Source: Alphaproteobacteria bacterium (GTDB lineage: Bacteria; Pseudomonadota; Alphaproteobacteria; CAAHEQ01; UBA3637). Taken from it: DNA of 8,757 nucleotides. The position numbers and the translations under genes are program-made. The stretch is from the NCBI GenBank assembly GCA_017555325.1, contig JAFZGR010000299.1, forward strand, positions 1 through 8,757, read 5' to 3'. A model generated the notes under the pieces. It was given only the letters and a program-made list of their open reading frames with translations, searched no databases and was not told where the DNA came from. This document shows, in pieces, positions 1 to 6,343 of this stretch (its first letter is position 1; each line of letters opens with the position of its first letter).

Positions 1-203
1 CAACACATGGAATCATACAGTATCTAAATCGAGATATTTATCTTCACACATTAAAACTTGAAAACATCATCATTCTGTTATTTTTTCTGCTGGCAACAAG
101 CAATATTAAAAATCATCCTCGTTTAGCGAAATGGATGCTTCTTTCCCCTTGGATTCTATTGGCTCTTGCCTGTATTAAATTAATGATTGAATCTTTGTAT
201 TAA
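1..203 (+). CDS. C-terminal fragment of an unidentified membrane protein
   Basis: An open frame enters from the left edge (codons in phase with position 3) and stops at TAA 201-203, leaving about 66 residues. Two hydrophobic stretches are visible. One is near the start of the fragment (around IIILLFFLLATS) and one is near the end (around LLSPWILLALACIKLMI). They are separated by a short basic loop containing KNHPRLAKW, which suggests the last two membrane helices of an integral membrane protein. No family can be named from this tail. The start and any operon partner lie outside the window. No convincing plus-strand terminator follows the stop; a 5-bp hairpin at about 239-252 lacks a T-tract. 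The frame could be chance, but its length and its membrane-like composition argue that it is real. Confidence 0.5.
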   Translation, partial: THGIIQYLNRDIYLHTLKLENIIILLFFLLATSNIKNHPRLAKWMLLSPWILLALACIKLMIESLY

Positions 204-350
204 TATTTATACAAACTTTAATTTCTGTTCACGTTAATCATCCAATGGGATGGGAAATATTAAAAAATTGTTTGTTTGGTTTTCAAAAATGACGATATTA
301 ATCTGACAGAGCCTTGTCAACAAAAAAAACAGTATAGATCAACCACACAA

Positions 351-470
351 AAAAAGAACCTCCAATCTAGCCGATGATTTTCTAAATATAAAAGGAACTC
401 TCCAACCTAGCCAGTTGTCTTCTAAATACAAAAGCCCCTCCCCCGACCTAGCCGGTGGTTCTCGGGTTAC
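351..470. repeat. Three tandem ~40-bp imperfect repeats
   Basis: Units at 351-390, 391-430 and 431-470 follow each other without spacers. The first two match at about 28 of 40 positions without gaps, and the third is more diverged and GC-rich. Each carries a C-rich stretch, then the invariant core CTAGCC, then a TTCT or TTCTC segment. Read on the minus strand, each unit has a small hairpin capacity around GGCTAG followed by CTTTT or CTTTTT. The third unit is strongest: CCACCGGC pairs with GTCGGGGG across a TAG loop, with one mismatch and one G-T pair. The array lies just beyond the terminator of the qmcA/nfeD operon. It could be a worn tandem terminator, a REP-like element or the remains of a transposon end. 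The rest of 204-350 is AT-rich with no gene that I can see. Confidence 0.6.
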
Positions 471-499
471 AAAAAAGGCGTTCATTTCAGAACGCCTTT
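471..499 (-). terminator. Rho-independent terminator of the qmcA/nfeD operon
   Basis: A perfect 10-bp stem is formed by 474-483 (AAAGGCGTTC) and 490-499, with a six-base loop. On the minus strand it is followed by a run of six T (complement of the A run at 471-476). It lies 27 nt after the stop of the NfeD-like gene, in the right orientation to end that operon. Confidence 0.9.
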
Positions 500-526
500 A
501 TCGCATCATCCGTCAACGGATTGAGT

Positions 527-973
527 TTATTTTGTGGTCGGTTCAATAATTAGCACAACCCCTTTTTCAACACCGATAACTTTGGCTTTATCGCCTGCTT
601 TCATTGGTGTTTCGGATTTTGCCAACCAAACCGTATCGCCTACTTTTACTTTGGCTTCATTATCCACAACGTTTGTTTGTAATGTAACGATTTTACCCAC
701 ATATTGCGAAGCTAAATCGTTTAAATGCGGATAATTTTCGTGTCCCGTTTCCCGTTTTAAAACCTTGCGGTACACAGAAAAACCAATTCCGGCCAATATG
801 GCTGATGAAATACTAAACCAAATCAACTGCCACATCAACGAAATTTCGTAAAAATACGTCAATCCGCTTAACAATAAACCGGCCAAACCGAACCAAACCA
901 AATACACCCCCGGAACAAACAGTTCCAACAAAACTAAAAATGTTCCCAAGGCTGCCCATTCAATATAGGTCAT
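527..973 (-). CDS. NfeD-like membrane protein with C-terminal OB fold (YbbJ type)
   Basis: This 148-aa protein has the architecture of short NfeD proteins such as E. coli YbbJ. Three hydrophobic helices (about residues 5-20, 23-41 and 46-68) include the family-typical E17...P21-G22...W27-x-G29 pattern. A basic linker follows, then a small beta-rich OB-fold domain (about 92-145) with the usual VGDTVWLAKS segment, a K-AGD-K turn and a GVVLIIEP ending. NfeD proteins pair with SPFH proteins of the stomatin/QmcA class at the membrane; the OB domain is thought to face the cytoplasm and stabilise or modulate the SPFH oligomer. The upstream neighbour is exactly such a protein. Its stop and this start overlap as TAATG, implying translational coupling, and an AAAGGAC Shine-Dalgarno lies 8 nt before the ATG. 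A strong terminator follows. The family call is secure, the exact role less so. Confidence 0.9.
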   Translation of the reverse strand: MTYIEWAALGTFLVLLELFVPGVYLVWFGLAGLLLSGLTYFYEISLMWQLIWFSISSAILAGIGFSVYRKVLKRETGHENYPHLNDLASQYVGKIVTLQTNVVDNEAKVKVGDTVWLAKSETPMKAGDKAKVIGVEKGVVLIIEPTTK

Positions 974-1905
974 TATTTATGTCCTTTCTTTGGTGAATCA
1001 TTTGTAATACTTAATACATCTTTGGCAATATCCGCAATACCGGCAACCGTTCCCATGACATTTGCCGTATCAAGCGGCATCATCAACAATTTTTGGTTTG
1101 GAGATGTAACAATTCCTTGTAATGCTTCAATATATTTTTGACCCAAGAAATAGTTAATGGCTTGCATATTACCGGCTGAAATAGCATCAGACACCATTTT
1201 TGTGGCATTTGCTTCGGCTTCGGCCATCCGTTCACGTGCTTCGGCTTCACGGAAAGCAGATTCCCGTTTTCCTTCGGCATCCAAAATAGCGGCTTGTTTT
1301 TCCCCTTCTGCCCGTAAAATTTCGGCTTGACGGAACCCTTCAGCATCCAAAATATTTGCCCGTTTTTCACGTTCAGCCTTCATTTGACGAGCCATGGCAT
1401 CAATTAAATCTTTTGGCGGTGTAATATCTTTAATTTCAACACGAGTCACTTTAACACCCCAAGGAATGGTTGCTTCATCCACAACTTCTAACAAGCGGTG
1501 GTTAATTCTATCCCGTTGAGATAACAATTCGTCAATTTCCATACCCCCGATAACGGTACGAATGTTTGTCATAATCAAGTTTAAAATGGCAACTTCCAAA
1601 TTACCAACCTGATAAGCAGCCCCAACGGAATCTTGAATTTGATAGAACAAAACCCCGTCAACACGCACCATAGCATTATCTTTTGTAATCACTTCCTGAC
1701 TGGGCACATCCAATACTTGTTCCATTTTGCTCAATTTAGCTCCGATACTTTCCACAATCGGTGTTAAAAAATGCATTCCCGGACGGAGTGTGCGTGTATA
1801 TTTACCAAAACTTTCAACGGTGTATTCATATCCCTGATGAACAACAACAATGCATTTGACCATCACTAATAAAATAAATAAAACCAAAATAACTGCAAAA
1901 ATCAT
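973..1905 (-). CDS. qmcA: QmcA-like SPFH/Band 7 membrane protein (stomatin/paraslipin family)
   Basis: The protein is 310 aa, close to the ~305 aa of E. coli QmcA. An N-terminal membrane helix (residues 2-22) is followed by the SPFH/Band 7 domain (about 20-190). This contains GKYTRTLRPGMHFLTP, the VITKDNAMVRVDGVLFYQI strand pair, the RTVIGGMEIDELLSQRD helix and the WGVKVTRVEIKDITPP segment. A charged coiled coil (about 170-235) carries three consecutive 11-residue repeats of the form I-L-x-A-E-G at 185-217, and an Ala/Gly-rich C-terminal tail follows. Proteins of this class form large membrane rings or microdomains and associate with FtsH-type proteolysis or membrane-fluidity control. The start is supported by AAAGGAGA at 1910-1917, 4-5 nt before ATG 1905. 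It overlaps the downstream NfeD gene by one base. The family call is secure; qmcA orthology is inferred from length and gene order. Confidence 0.9.
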   Translation of the reverse strand: MIFAVILVLFILLVMVKCIVVVHQGYEYTVESFGKYTRTLRPGMHFLTPIVESIGAKLSKMEQVLDVPSQEVITKDNAMVRVDGVLFYQIQDSVGAAYQVGNLEVAILNLIMTNIRTVIGGMEIDELLSQRDRINHRLLEVVDEATIPWGVKVTRVEIKDITPPKDLIDAMARQMKAEREKRANILDAEGFRQAEILRAEGEKQAAILDAEGKRESAFREAEARERMAEAEANATKMVSDAISAGNMQAINYFLGQKYIEALQGIVTSPNQKLLMMPLDTANVMGTVAGIADIAKDVLSITNDSPKKGHK

Positions 1906-1978
1906 GTATTCTCCTTTACCTTTATCCGGTTATTTGTTTCTCCTTTTGAACCGAATTGGGAAAACCCTTTTCTGCCGA

Positions 1979-1990
1979 CCGATATACCGG
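1979..1990. promoter_or_regulatory. Imperfect 12-bp palindrome in the qmcA leader region
   Basis: CCGATATACCGG is a palindrome except for one mismatched pair. Its right half also belongs to a wider inverted repeat, with ATCCGGT at 1924-1930 opposite ACCGGAT at 1986-1992. It lies between the putative qmcA promoter and the qmcA start, so it could be an operator or a leader stem whose far arm ends just upstream of the Shine-Dalgarno. Chance is a real alternative. Confidence 0.2.
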
Positions 1991-2066
1991 ATTTTACATC
2001 GACGACTTGTTCAATTTGTACTGACAAGTTATTCGTTTAAACACCGAACTTCTAATCTGATTGAAA

Positions 2067-2095
2067 AGTGTGCCTGAAATTATAATCCTTGTCAA
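2067..2095 (-). promoter_or_regulatory. Candidate promoter for qmcA/nfeD
   Basis: On the minus strand a perfect TTGACA (2095-2090) is followed after 17 bp by CACACT (2072-2067), which matches only three of six -10 positions. It points at qmcA, leaving a leader of about 155 nt. The -35 is perfect but the -10 is poor, so this is tentative. Confidence 0.35.
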
Positions 2096-2131
2096 TATAT
2101 TTTTCATTAAAACAAAAAAAATAAACAGTAT

Positions 2132-2160
2132 TTGACACAAACATTGTTTTATGCTAAAAT
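2132..2160 (+). promoter_or_regulatory. Promoter of the glycosyltransferase/ankyrin operon
   Basis: TTGACA at 2132-2137, a 17-bp spacer and TAAAAT at 2155-2160 form a near-consensus housekeeping promoter. Transcription would begin near 2167, just before the AAAAGAGGAG ribosome site at 2173-2182. It is arranged back to back with the candidate qmcA promoter. Confidence 0.8.
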
Positions 2161-2185
2161 TGCTGAAATTTTAAAAGAGGAGCCA

Positions 2186-2197
2186 ATGTTGCGATAA
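2186..2197 (+). other. Three-codon mini-ORF (Met-Leu-Arg-stop) ahead of the glycosyltransferase
   Basis: The only strong Shine-Dalgarno in this leader, AAAAGAGGAG (2173-2182), is positioned for ATG 2186, not for the glycosyltransferase. Reading from there gives ATG TTG CGA TAA. The glycosyltransferase frame offers TTG at 2199, one base after this stop, and ATG at 2211. This is either a true leader mini-ORF feeding reinitiation, or the mark of a one-base insertion. Removing one base near 2194-2197 would join ATG 2186 to the glycosyltransferase frame. Confidence 0.4.
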
Positions 2198-2198
2198 C

Positions 2199-3338
2199 TT
2201 GGTACATCAAATGAAATTAAAAAAACTGTTTTTTATCGGTATTATACCGTGTTTAATTTTAATTGGCATTATCTGTTTTGCCACACAACCGAAAAAACCA
2301 ACCGTTTCTGTTGTTATGCCAACGTACAATCGGATGGATTTACTTCCCCGTGCCATTGAATCCATTTTAAATCAAACGTACAAAGATTTTGAATTTATTA
2401 TTGTAGATGACGGCTCTACAGATAACTCGGTTAATCTGATAAAATCCTATCAAGCAAAAGACAAACGCATAAAACTCATTCAAAATAAAACAAACAAAGG
2501 CATTGCCTATTCCCGTAATCGTGGAATGGATGCAGCACGAGGCAAATATTTGGCAATTATGGATAGTGATGATTATTCCGTTCCGAACCGATTGGAAAAA
2601 TCCATACGCTTTTTAAAAAAACATCCGACATATACAGCCGTTAATAGTGTTTATTACGAAATGGGAAAAGAACAAAACGGAATGAATAATTGGGTTCCCC
2701 CGAAACGGTGGGAAATTATTTTCAATTTTGCCAATTATTACACCAATTTGGCTATGATTGATTTAGACTTTGTTCGCCAACACAAGTTAAGGTATGATGA
2801 AACGCTTATTTCGGCAGAAGATTATGACTTTTGGTCAAAAATGTGGCTTTCCGGCGGAAAACTAGGAATGATTAACGAACCCTTGATTTGGCTACGCCGA
2901 CACAGAACACACCCGCAATTTTATTATGACACCATTCACAACGTACGGGCAACCGTCAGTGCAAAATTGTTAGCACGGTTTGACATTTCAAAAGAAGAAG
3001 CCTATCATGAATCCCGTTGTACACTTATGCACAAAATGATTGATGCCAATAAAACAAAAAAAATTGTCGATCAATATGTGTTAGAGTTAACCTATCAAAA
3101 ACAATGCACACGGGAGAAAAACCATTCAGATATACTTTATGTAAAACATTTCGACTTTGTGGATGATTTCATTCCAACCGATACCCATACATATATGCGG
3201 GCTCAAACAAAAGAAATATACAAATTAAAAGAAAAAAAAGGGAAACGGGTTATTTTTATCAACCCGCAAGGTAACGAAGAAATTTACCGCATTCAAAATG
3301 ACGGTTCGTATGCCCTGATTGAAAATTTACAAGATTAA
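2199..3338 (+). CDS. Membrane-anchored family 2 glycosyltransferase
   Basis: Residues 10-28 form one hydrophobic segment, followed by a GT-A domain of family GT2. Visible motifs are VSVVMPTYNR at 36-45, the nucleotide-binding VDDGSTD at 69-75, the metal-binding DSDD at 122-125, and the ED pair at 207-208 (AEDYDFW), the usual general-base region. An RRHRTHPQ segment follows near 237-244. The last ~100 residues are a charged tail of unknown fold. Such enzymes transfer a sugar from an activated donor to a glycan or lipid; the donor and acceptor cannot be read here. TTG 2199 is given as the start because it abuts the mini-ORF stop. ATG 2211 is equally possible, and a sequencing or natural frameshift could make ATG 2186 the start. 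The gene has its own strong promoter and is followed 18 nt later by an ankyrin gene, probably in the same operon. Confidence 0.85.
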   Translation: MVHQMKLKKLFFIGIIPCLILIGIICFATQPKKPTVSVVMPTYNRMDLLPRAIESILNQTYKDFEFIIVDDGSTDNSVNLIKSYQAKDKRIKLIQNKTNKGIAYSRNRGMDAARGKYLAIMDSDDYSVPNRLEKSIRFLKKHPTYTAVNSVYYEMGKEQNGMNNWVPPKRWEIIFNFANYYTNLAMIDLDFVRQHKLRYDETLISAEDYDFWSKMWLSGGKLGMINEPLIWLRRHRTHPQFYYDTIHNVRATVSAKLLARFDISKEEAYHESRCTLMHKMIDANKTKKIVDQYVLELTYQKQCTREKNHSDILYVKHFDFVDDFIPTDTHTYMRAQTKEIYKLKEKKGKRVIFINPQGNEEIYRIQNDGSYALIENLQD

Positions 3339-3356
3339 TCGCAACAGGAGGATTTT

Positions 3357-4298
3357 ATGCGTAAAAAAAGAAATAACAAAGCACAAGCCGATGAGGATGA
3401 TAAGTATACAACACCCGTAGAAAAATGGGTAAAAAACAAAATAAAACAACTTTCTGAAAAAATCAGCTATGCCTGCAAAAATGTTCATCAAAAATTAACG
3501 GAAGCAATTGTAGCACAAGATATTCTGTCTGTCGAAAAACATATTCAACACGCAAATGTAAACTATGTACCCCAAAACGATTATCGCTTTTTAACTGGTG
3601 ATTCATTATTACATTATCTTGCTTTGACAAAACAAGAACAAATAACGGATAATGATTCTTTTAAATATATTGCTCAATTATTAATGGATTATCGGGCAAA
3701 CCCCAATAAAACCAATCGTATCGGTCAAACACCGCTTCACAATGCCTGTATGTCACAAAATAAATTAATGGTTTATTTATTAACTAAACATCATGCAAAT
3801 TTAAACTATCAAGATGATAACGGCTCAACCCCACTTCACATTGCCGTACGAAAAGGAAATAGAGAAATTATTGATTTTTTAATCCGATGTGGTGTCAATA
3901 CAGATTTAAAAGACAGACACGGAAAAACAGCTGCTGATTATGCAAAAACAGTCGAACTGTTATCATTTATCGATAAATGTCAACAGCAACAATTAAGGAA
4001 AAAAGCCAAACAACAAACAACTGATACTTTGGTTTCAAGCAGTAATACCCAAGGTCAAACAAATGAAATCTGTTCACCACAAACAACACGAATGATATTA
4101 AGAAACCAATATCCGTCATCCAGACGATATTTAGAAGTAGATGATCCGGTCTATGCAACCTCGTTAAACATCATTTGTGATCAAGAAATCTTAACCGTTC
4201 GCACTAATCCGGAAAAAATAACGGGAATGTCCTATATTGCAACACAACGTCGTGTACCAACACCGGCTTTAACACCTGTTCACATCATTGGCAATTAA
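3357..4298 (+). CDS. Small ankyrin-repeat protein
   Basis: This 313-aa protein opens with a highly basic, signal-less N-terminus (RKKRNNK) and a lysine-rich helix. Ankyrin repeats follow: a degenerate one at about 43-79, one at 81-121, two canonical ones with G-x-TPLH at 123-155 and 156-188, and a partial one at 189-206. A Q/K-rich linker (about 207-222) leads to an unassigned C-terminal region rich in Ser, Thr and Pro that ends in IIGN. Ankyrin repeats bind protein partners and have no enzymatic function. In host-associated bacteria such proteins are often, but not always, effectors; nothing here proves secretion. A strong AGGAGG at 3346-3351 lies 5 nt before the ATG. The gene follows the glycosyltransferase by 18 nt and is probably cotranscribed with it. 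It converges on the larger ankyrin gene across a shared terminator. Confidence 0.85.
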   Translation: MRKKRNNKAQADEDDKYTTPVEKWVKNKIKQLSEKISYACKNVHQKLTEAIVAQDILSVEKHIQHANVNYVPQNDYRFLTGDSLLHYLALTKQEQITDNDSFKYIAQLLMDYRANPNKTNRIGQTPLHNACMSQNKLMVYLLTKHHANLNYQDDNGSTPLHIAVRKGNREIIDFLIRCGVNTDLKDRHGKTAADYAKTVELLSFIDKCQQQQLRKKAKQQTTDTLVSSSNTQGQTNEICSPQTTRMILRNQYPSSRRYLEVDDPVYATSLNIICDQEILTVRTNPEKITGMSYIATQRRVPTPALTPVHIIGN

Positions 4299-4421
4299 TA
4301 TTATTTGAAAAATTCTTTGTCGTATTATTAAATTAATATTGAGCGTGATTTCTTATCTATGGTTTACACTATTTTAGAAAAATGAACCATTCAAATAATT
4401 TACTGACAATCAATCCATACA

Positions 4422-4451
4422 AAAACGGCAACTAATAAAAGTTGCCGTTTT
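4422..4451. terminator. Bidirectional terminator between the two convergent ankyrin genes
   Basis: An 11-bp perfect stem (4422-4432 AAAACGGCAAC with 4441-4451) and an 8-base loop lie between convergent stops. The arms begin and end in A/T runs, giving GTTTTAATATTT on the plus strand and GTTTTTG on the minus strand. It therefore probably stops transcription from both sides. The stem is 28 nt from the minus-strand stop and about 123 nt from the plus-strand stop; I see nothing else clear in 4299-4421. Confidence 0.85.
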
Positions 4452-4479
4452 AATATTTCAATCCCTTATTTTCAACTAT

Positions 4480-6177
4480 TTAATCGCCAATTGAATTAAC
4501 TGCATTGTCCCGTTGTGGCAATGTAATTGTTTGTGGAGGCTTCCGAACAATGGATACCGATGTTTGAATCGGCAAATAATTTGCCGAAATAAACCGATGC
4601 AATTCTTTCTGTATCACCTGATTATCATTTTCTGAAGCAATCATCAATGCTGTCTTACCATCATTATTGCGTTCCTTTAAATCAGCTTTGACAAGACAAA
4701 GCATACGCACATAGGATAAATTATTTTCTTTTGTATAATGCATTAATGCCGTATTTCCATTTTCATCCTTGGTATTTAAAGAAACTTGTGGCTGTACTAA
4801 CAACAAAGACAATACATCTTCCCGATTAGCCGGCAAGCTCATCAATACCGTTTTACCATTTTTATCCATAGCATTGACATTCGCCCCATTATCCAATACC
4901 ATTTCAATGATTTCTCTCGGAGCATTTTCCTGAATCAGATGATGCAAAACACTCTTACCGTTTTTATCCATATCACCTACTTCCGCTCCGTTATCAATTA
5001 AAAGTTTAGCCATTTCAAGCGTGTCAACCTTCATAAGCGGTGTTAATTTATCCTTTCCGTTTTGTCCATTCACATCGGCGCCCATATCTAACAACACTTT
5101 TGCACAATCAATGGCAGAATGAGAAACGGCATCAACCAATAATTGATTTAAAACTATTGTCCGTTTTGGTTCCGTCGACAATAAAACTTTCATGCAATCT
5201 GCCTGATTTTTTTCAATAGCCATATCTAAGGCCGTTTGTCCGGCATCATTTTTAATAGCTGTATTAATATTTGTGTTTTGTAATAAAAATTTAATTTGTT
5301 CTGATTCGTTTTCCAAAATCAAGAAATGTAAAATCGTACCACCGGCATACTTTGCATTTACATCAACATCAAATAGTGTCACAATATCCCGAAACACCTG
5401 TGAACGTTCATTCCGATTTGTTTTCTGATTGTCTCGGAAGTATAAAGCATGCAATAATGGCGTTTCATTTGACGGAATTTTTTTAGCATCAAAACCATTT
5501 TGAAGCATCATTTTCAAAACACCGATATCGCCTTTTTGAGCAATTTCAGATAATAATCCGTGTTCACCTTTTCCAAAACCTAATTCAATGATTGTCTTAA
5601 ATTTTTCTCTAAAATCTGTCAGTTCAGATTCGGATAATTGCGCTCTTTTCCAGATTATGCTCCGCAATGTAGGCATATGTAGAGAATAGTTCATACTTTT
5701 ATACTTTAAATAATTGCAATCAACTAGCAATGTTACCCATTGTTTAAATTCTGCCAACGATAAATCAGTAAATAATGAATCAAGTTCATAAGAACTATAA
5801 ATAATGCCATATGCATCTAATGTGGCTCCTTTTTGTGCCAAAAAGGAAGCCAGTTCGTAATTTCGTTTGTAAATAGCGTATTCTAACGGACGCATCGTAT
5901 CGCCATATCTATTCTTTAATGTTAACTCTTGAGAACTTAAAGTTGACACATTTGCATCTGCCCCGGCTTTAATTAAAAATTTAATGTCTTCTAAATCTCC
6001 TTTTTCAACAGCTTCTAACAAATGCCTGTCCAATGTACTGCTAGGTAGTAGTAATAATTTAGATGCCATTATTATTGCCGTTTGTTCAGCCTTTTTATAA
6101 CCGTTGAAAATTTTACTTCCCATATTTAAAATTTTGCTTCCAATTGTAATGGTTTTATTTTTTTCCGTTGAAGCCAT
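4480..6177 (-). CDS. Large ankyrin-repeat protein
   Basis: This is a 565-aa protein built mainly of ankyrin repeats, about twelve by eye. Repeats lie at about 48-77 and 92-122, then come a non-repeat insertion (about 123-200), repeats at 206-234, 237-275 and 279-310, and a long run from 313 to about 535. The latter includes clear G-K-T/S-x-L repeats at 407-440, 441-473, 474-506 and 507-535. The N-terminus carries a duplicated heptad GSKILNM/GSKIFNG (13-26) and a hydrophobic patch KLLLLP (40-45), which looks too short for a membrane span. The tail ends PPQTITLPQRDNAVNSIGD. ATG 6177 is chosen because AAAGGG (6189-6184) sits 6 nt upstream. The frame could also start at ATG 6192 (570 aa), but no Shine-Dalgarno precedes that codon. 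The role is presumably protein binding; the partner is unknown. Confidence 0.85.
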   Translation of the reverse strand: MASTEKNKTITIGSKILNMGSKIFNGYKKAEQTAIIMASKLLLLPSSTLDRHLLEAVEKGDLEDIKFLIKAGADANVSTLSSQELTLKNRYGDTMRPLEYAIYKRNYELASFLAQKGATLDAYGIIYSSYELDSLFTDLSLAEFKQWVTLLVDCNYLKYKSMNYSLHMPTLRSIIWKRAQLSESELTDFREKFKTIIELGFGKGEHGLLSEIAQKGDIGVLKMMLQNGFDAKKIPSNETPLLHALYFRDNQKTNRNERSQVFRDIVTLFDVDVNAKYAGGTILHFLILENESEQIKFLLQNTNINTAIKNDAGQTALDMAIEKNQADCMKVLLSTEPKRTIVLNQLLVDAVSHSAIDCAKVLLDMGADVNGQNGKDKLTPLMKVDTLEMAKLLIDNGAEVGDMDKNGKSVLHHLIQENAPREIIEMVLDNGANVNAMDKNGKTVLMSLPANREDVLSLLLVQPQVSLNTKDENGNTALMHYTKENNLSYVRMLCLVKADLKERNNDGKTALMIASENDNQVIQKELHRFISANYLPIQTSVSIVRKPPQTITLPQRDNAVNSIGD

Positions 6178-6218
6178 CTTCATCCCTTTCATTTAACACG
6201 CTCAAAACAATGCTTATT

Positions 6219-6247
6219 ATTATATGTCTAATTTTTTTATTAGTCAA
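6219..6247 (-). promoter_or_regulatory. Promoter of the large ankyrin gene
   Basis: On the minus strand TTGACT (6247-6242), a 17-bp spacer and a perfect TATAAT (6224-6219) form the most consensus-like promoter in the window. Transcription would start near 6212, about 35 nt before ATG 6177. The spacer holds an uninterrupted run of seven A. Confidence 0.85.
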
Positions 6248-6277
6248 GAAAAAATATATTTCGCCCTTATTTGTTTT

Positions 6278-6307
6278 TTGACATAAAAATGACAAAACGT
6301 TTTTCAT
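6278..6307 (+). promoter_or_regulatory. Candidate promoter of atoDA with repeated TGACA
   Basis: TTGACA at 6278-6283 is followed after 18 bp by TTTCAT (6302-6307), four of six matches to the -10 consensus. A second pair, TTGACA 6309-6314 and TATAAA 6330-6335, has only a 15-bp spacer and would start transcription on top of the ribosome site, so it is less likely. TGACA occurs three times (6279, 6290, 6310), at spacings of 11 and 20 bp, which could mark a regulator site. Confidence 0.35.
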
Positions 6308-6343
6308 ATTGACAGAAAGCCCATCTTCCTATAAAAGAGGATT

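Noticed and set aside
304..319. Hairpin TGACA/TGTCA as terminator of the first gene
   Set aside because: Only 5 bp of stem, and it is followed by A, not T, on the plus strand.
351..470. Possible short CRISPR array
   Set aside because: The units are contiguous and imperfect, with no unique spacers between them and no cas genes nearby.
534..734. 66-codon plus-strand open frame inside the NfeD-like gene
   Set aside because: It is a shadow of the well-supported minus-strand gene; similar shadows at 1083-1370, 3967-4158, 6573-6860, 6801-6992, 7036-7233, 7797-7979, 7878-8129 and 8439-8639 are rejected for the same reason.
1850..2077. 75-codon plus-strand open frame over the qmcA start and divergent promoter region
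   Set aside because: It overlaps the real qmcA start on the other strand, covers regulatory DNA and has no ribosome site or recognisable protein features.
6309..6335. TTGACA plus TATAAA just before atoD as the main promoter
   Set aside because: The spacer is only 15 bp and transcription would start at about the start codon, removing the evident ribosome site.
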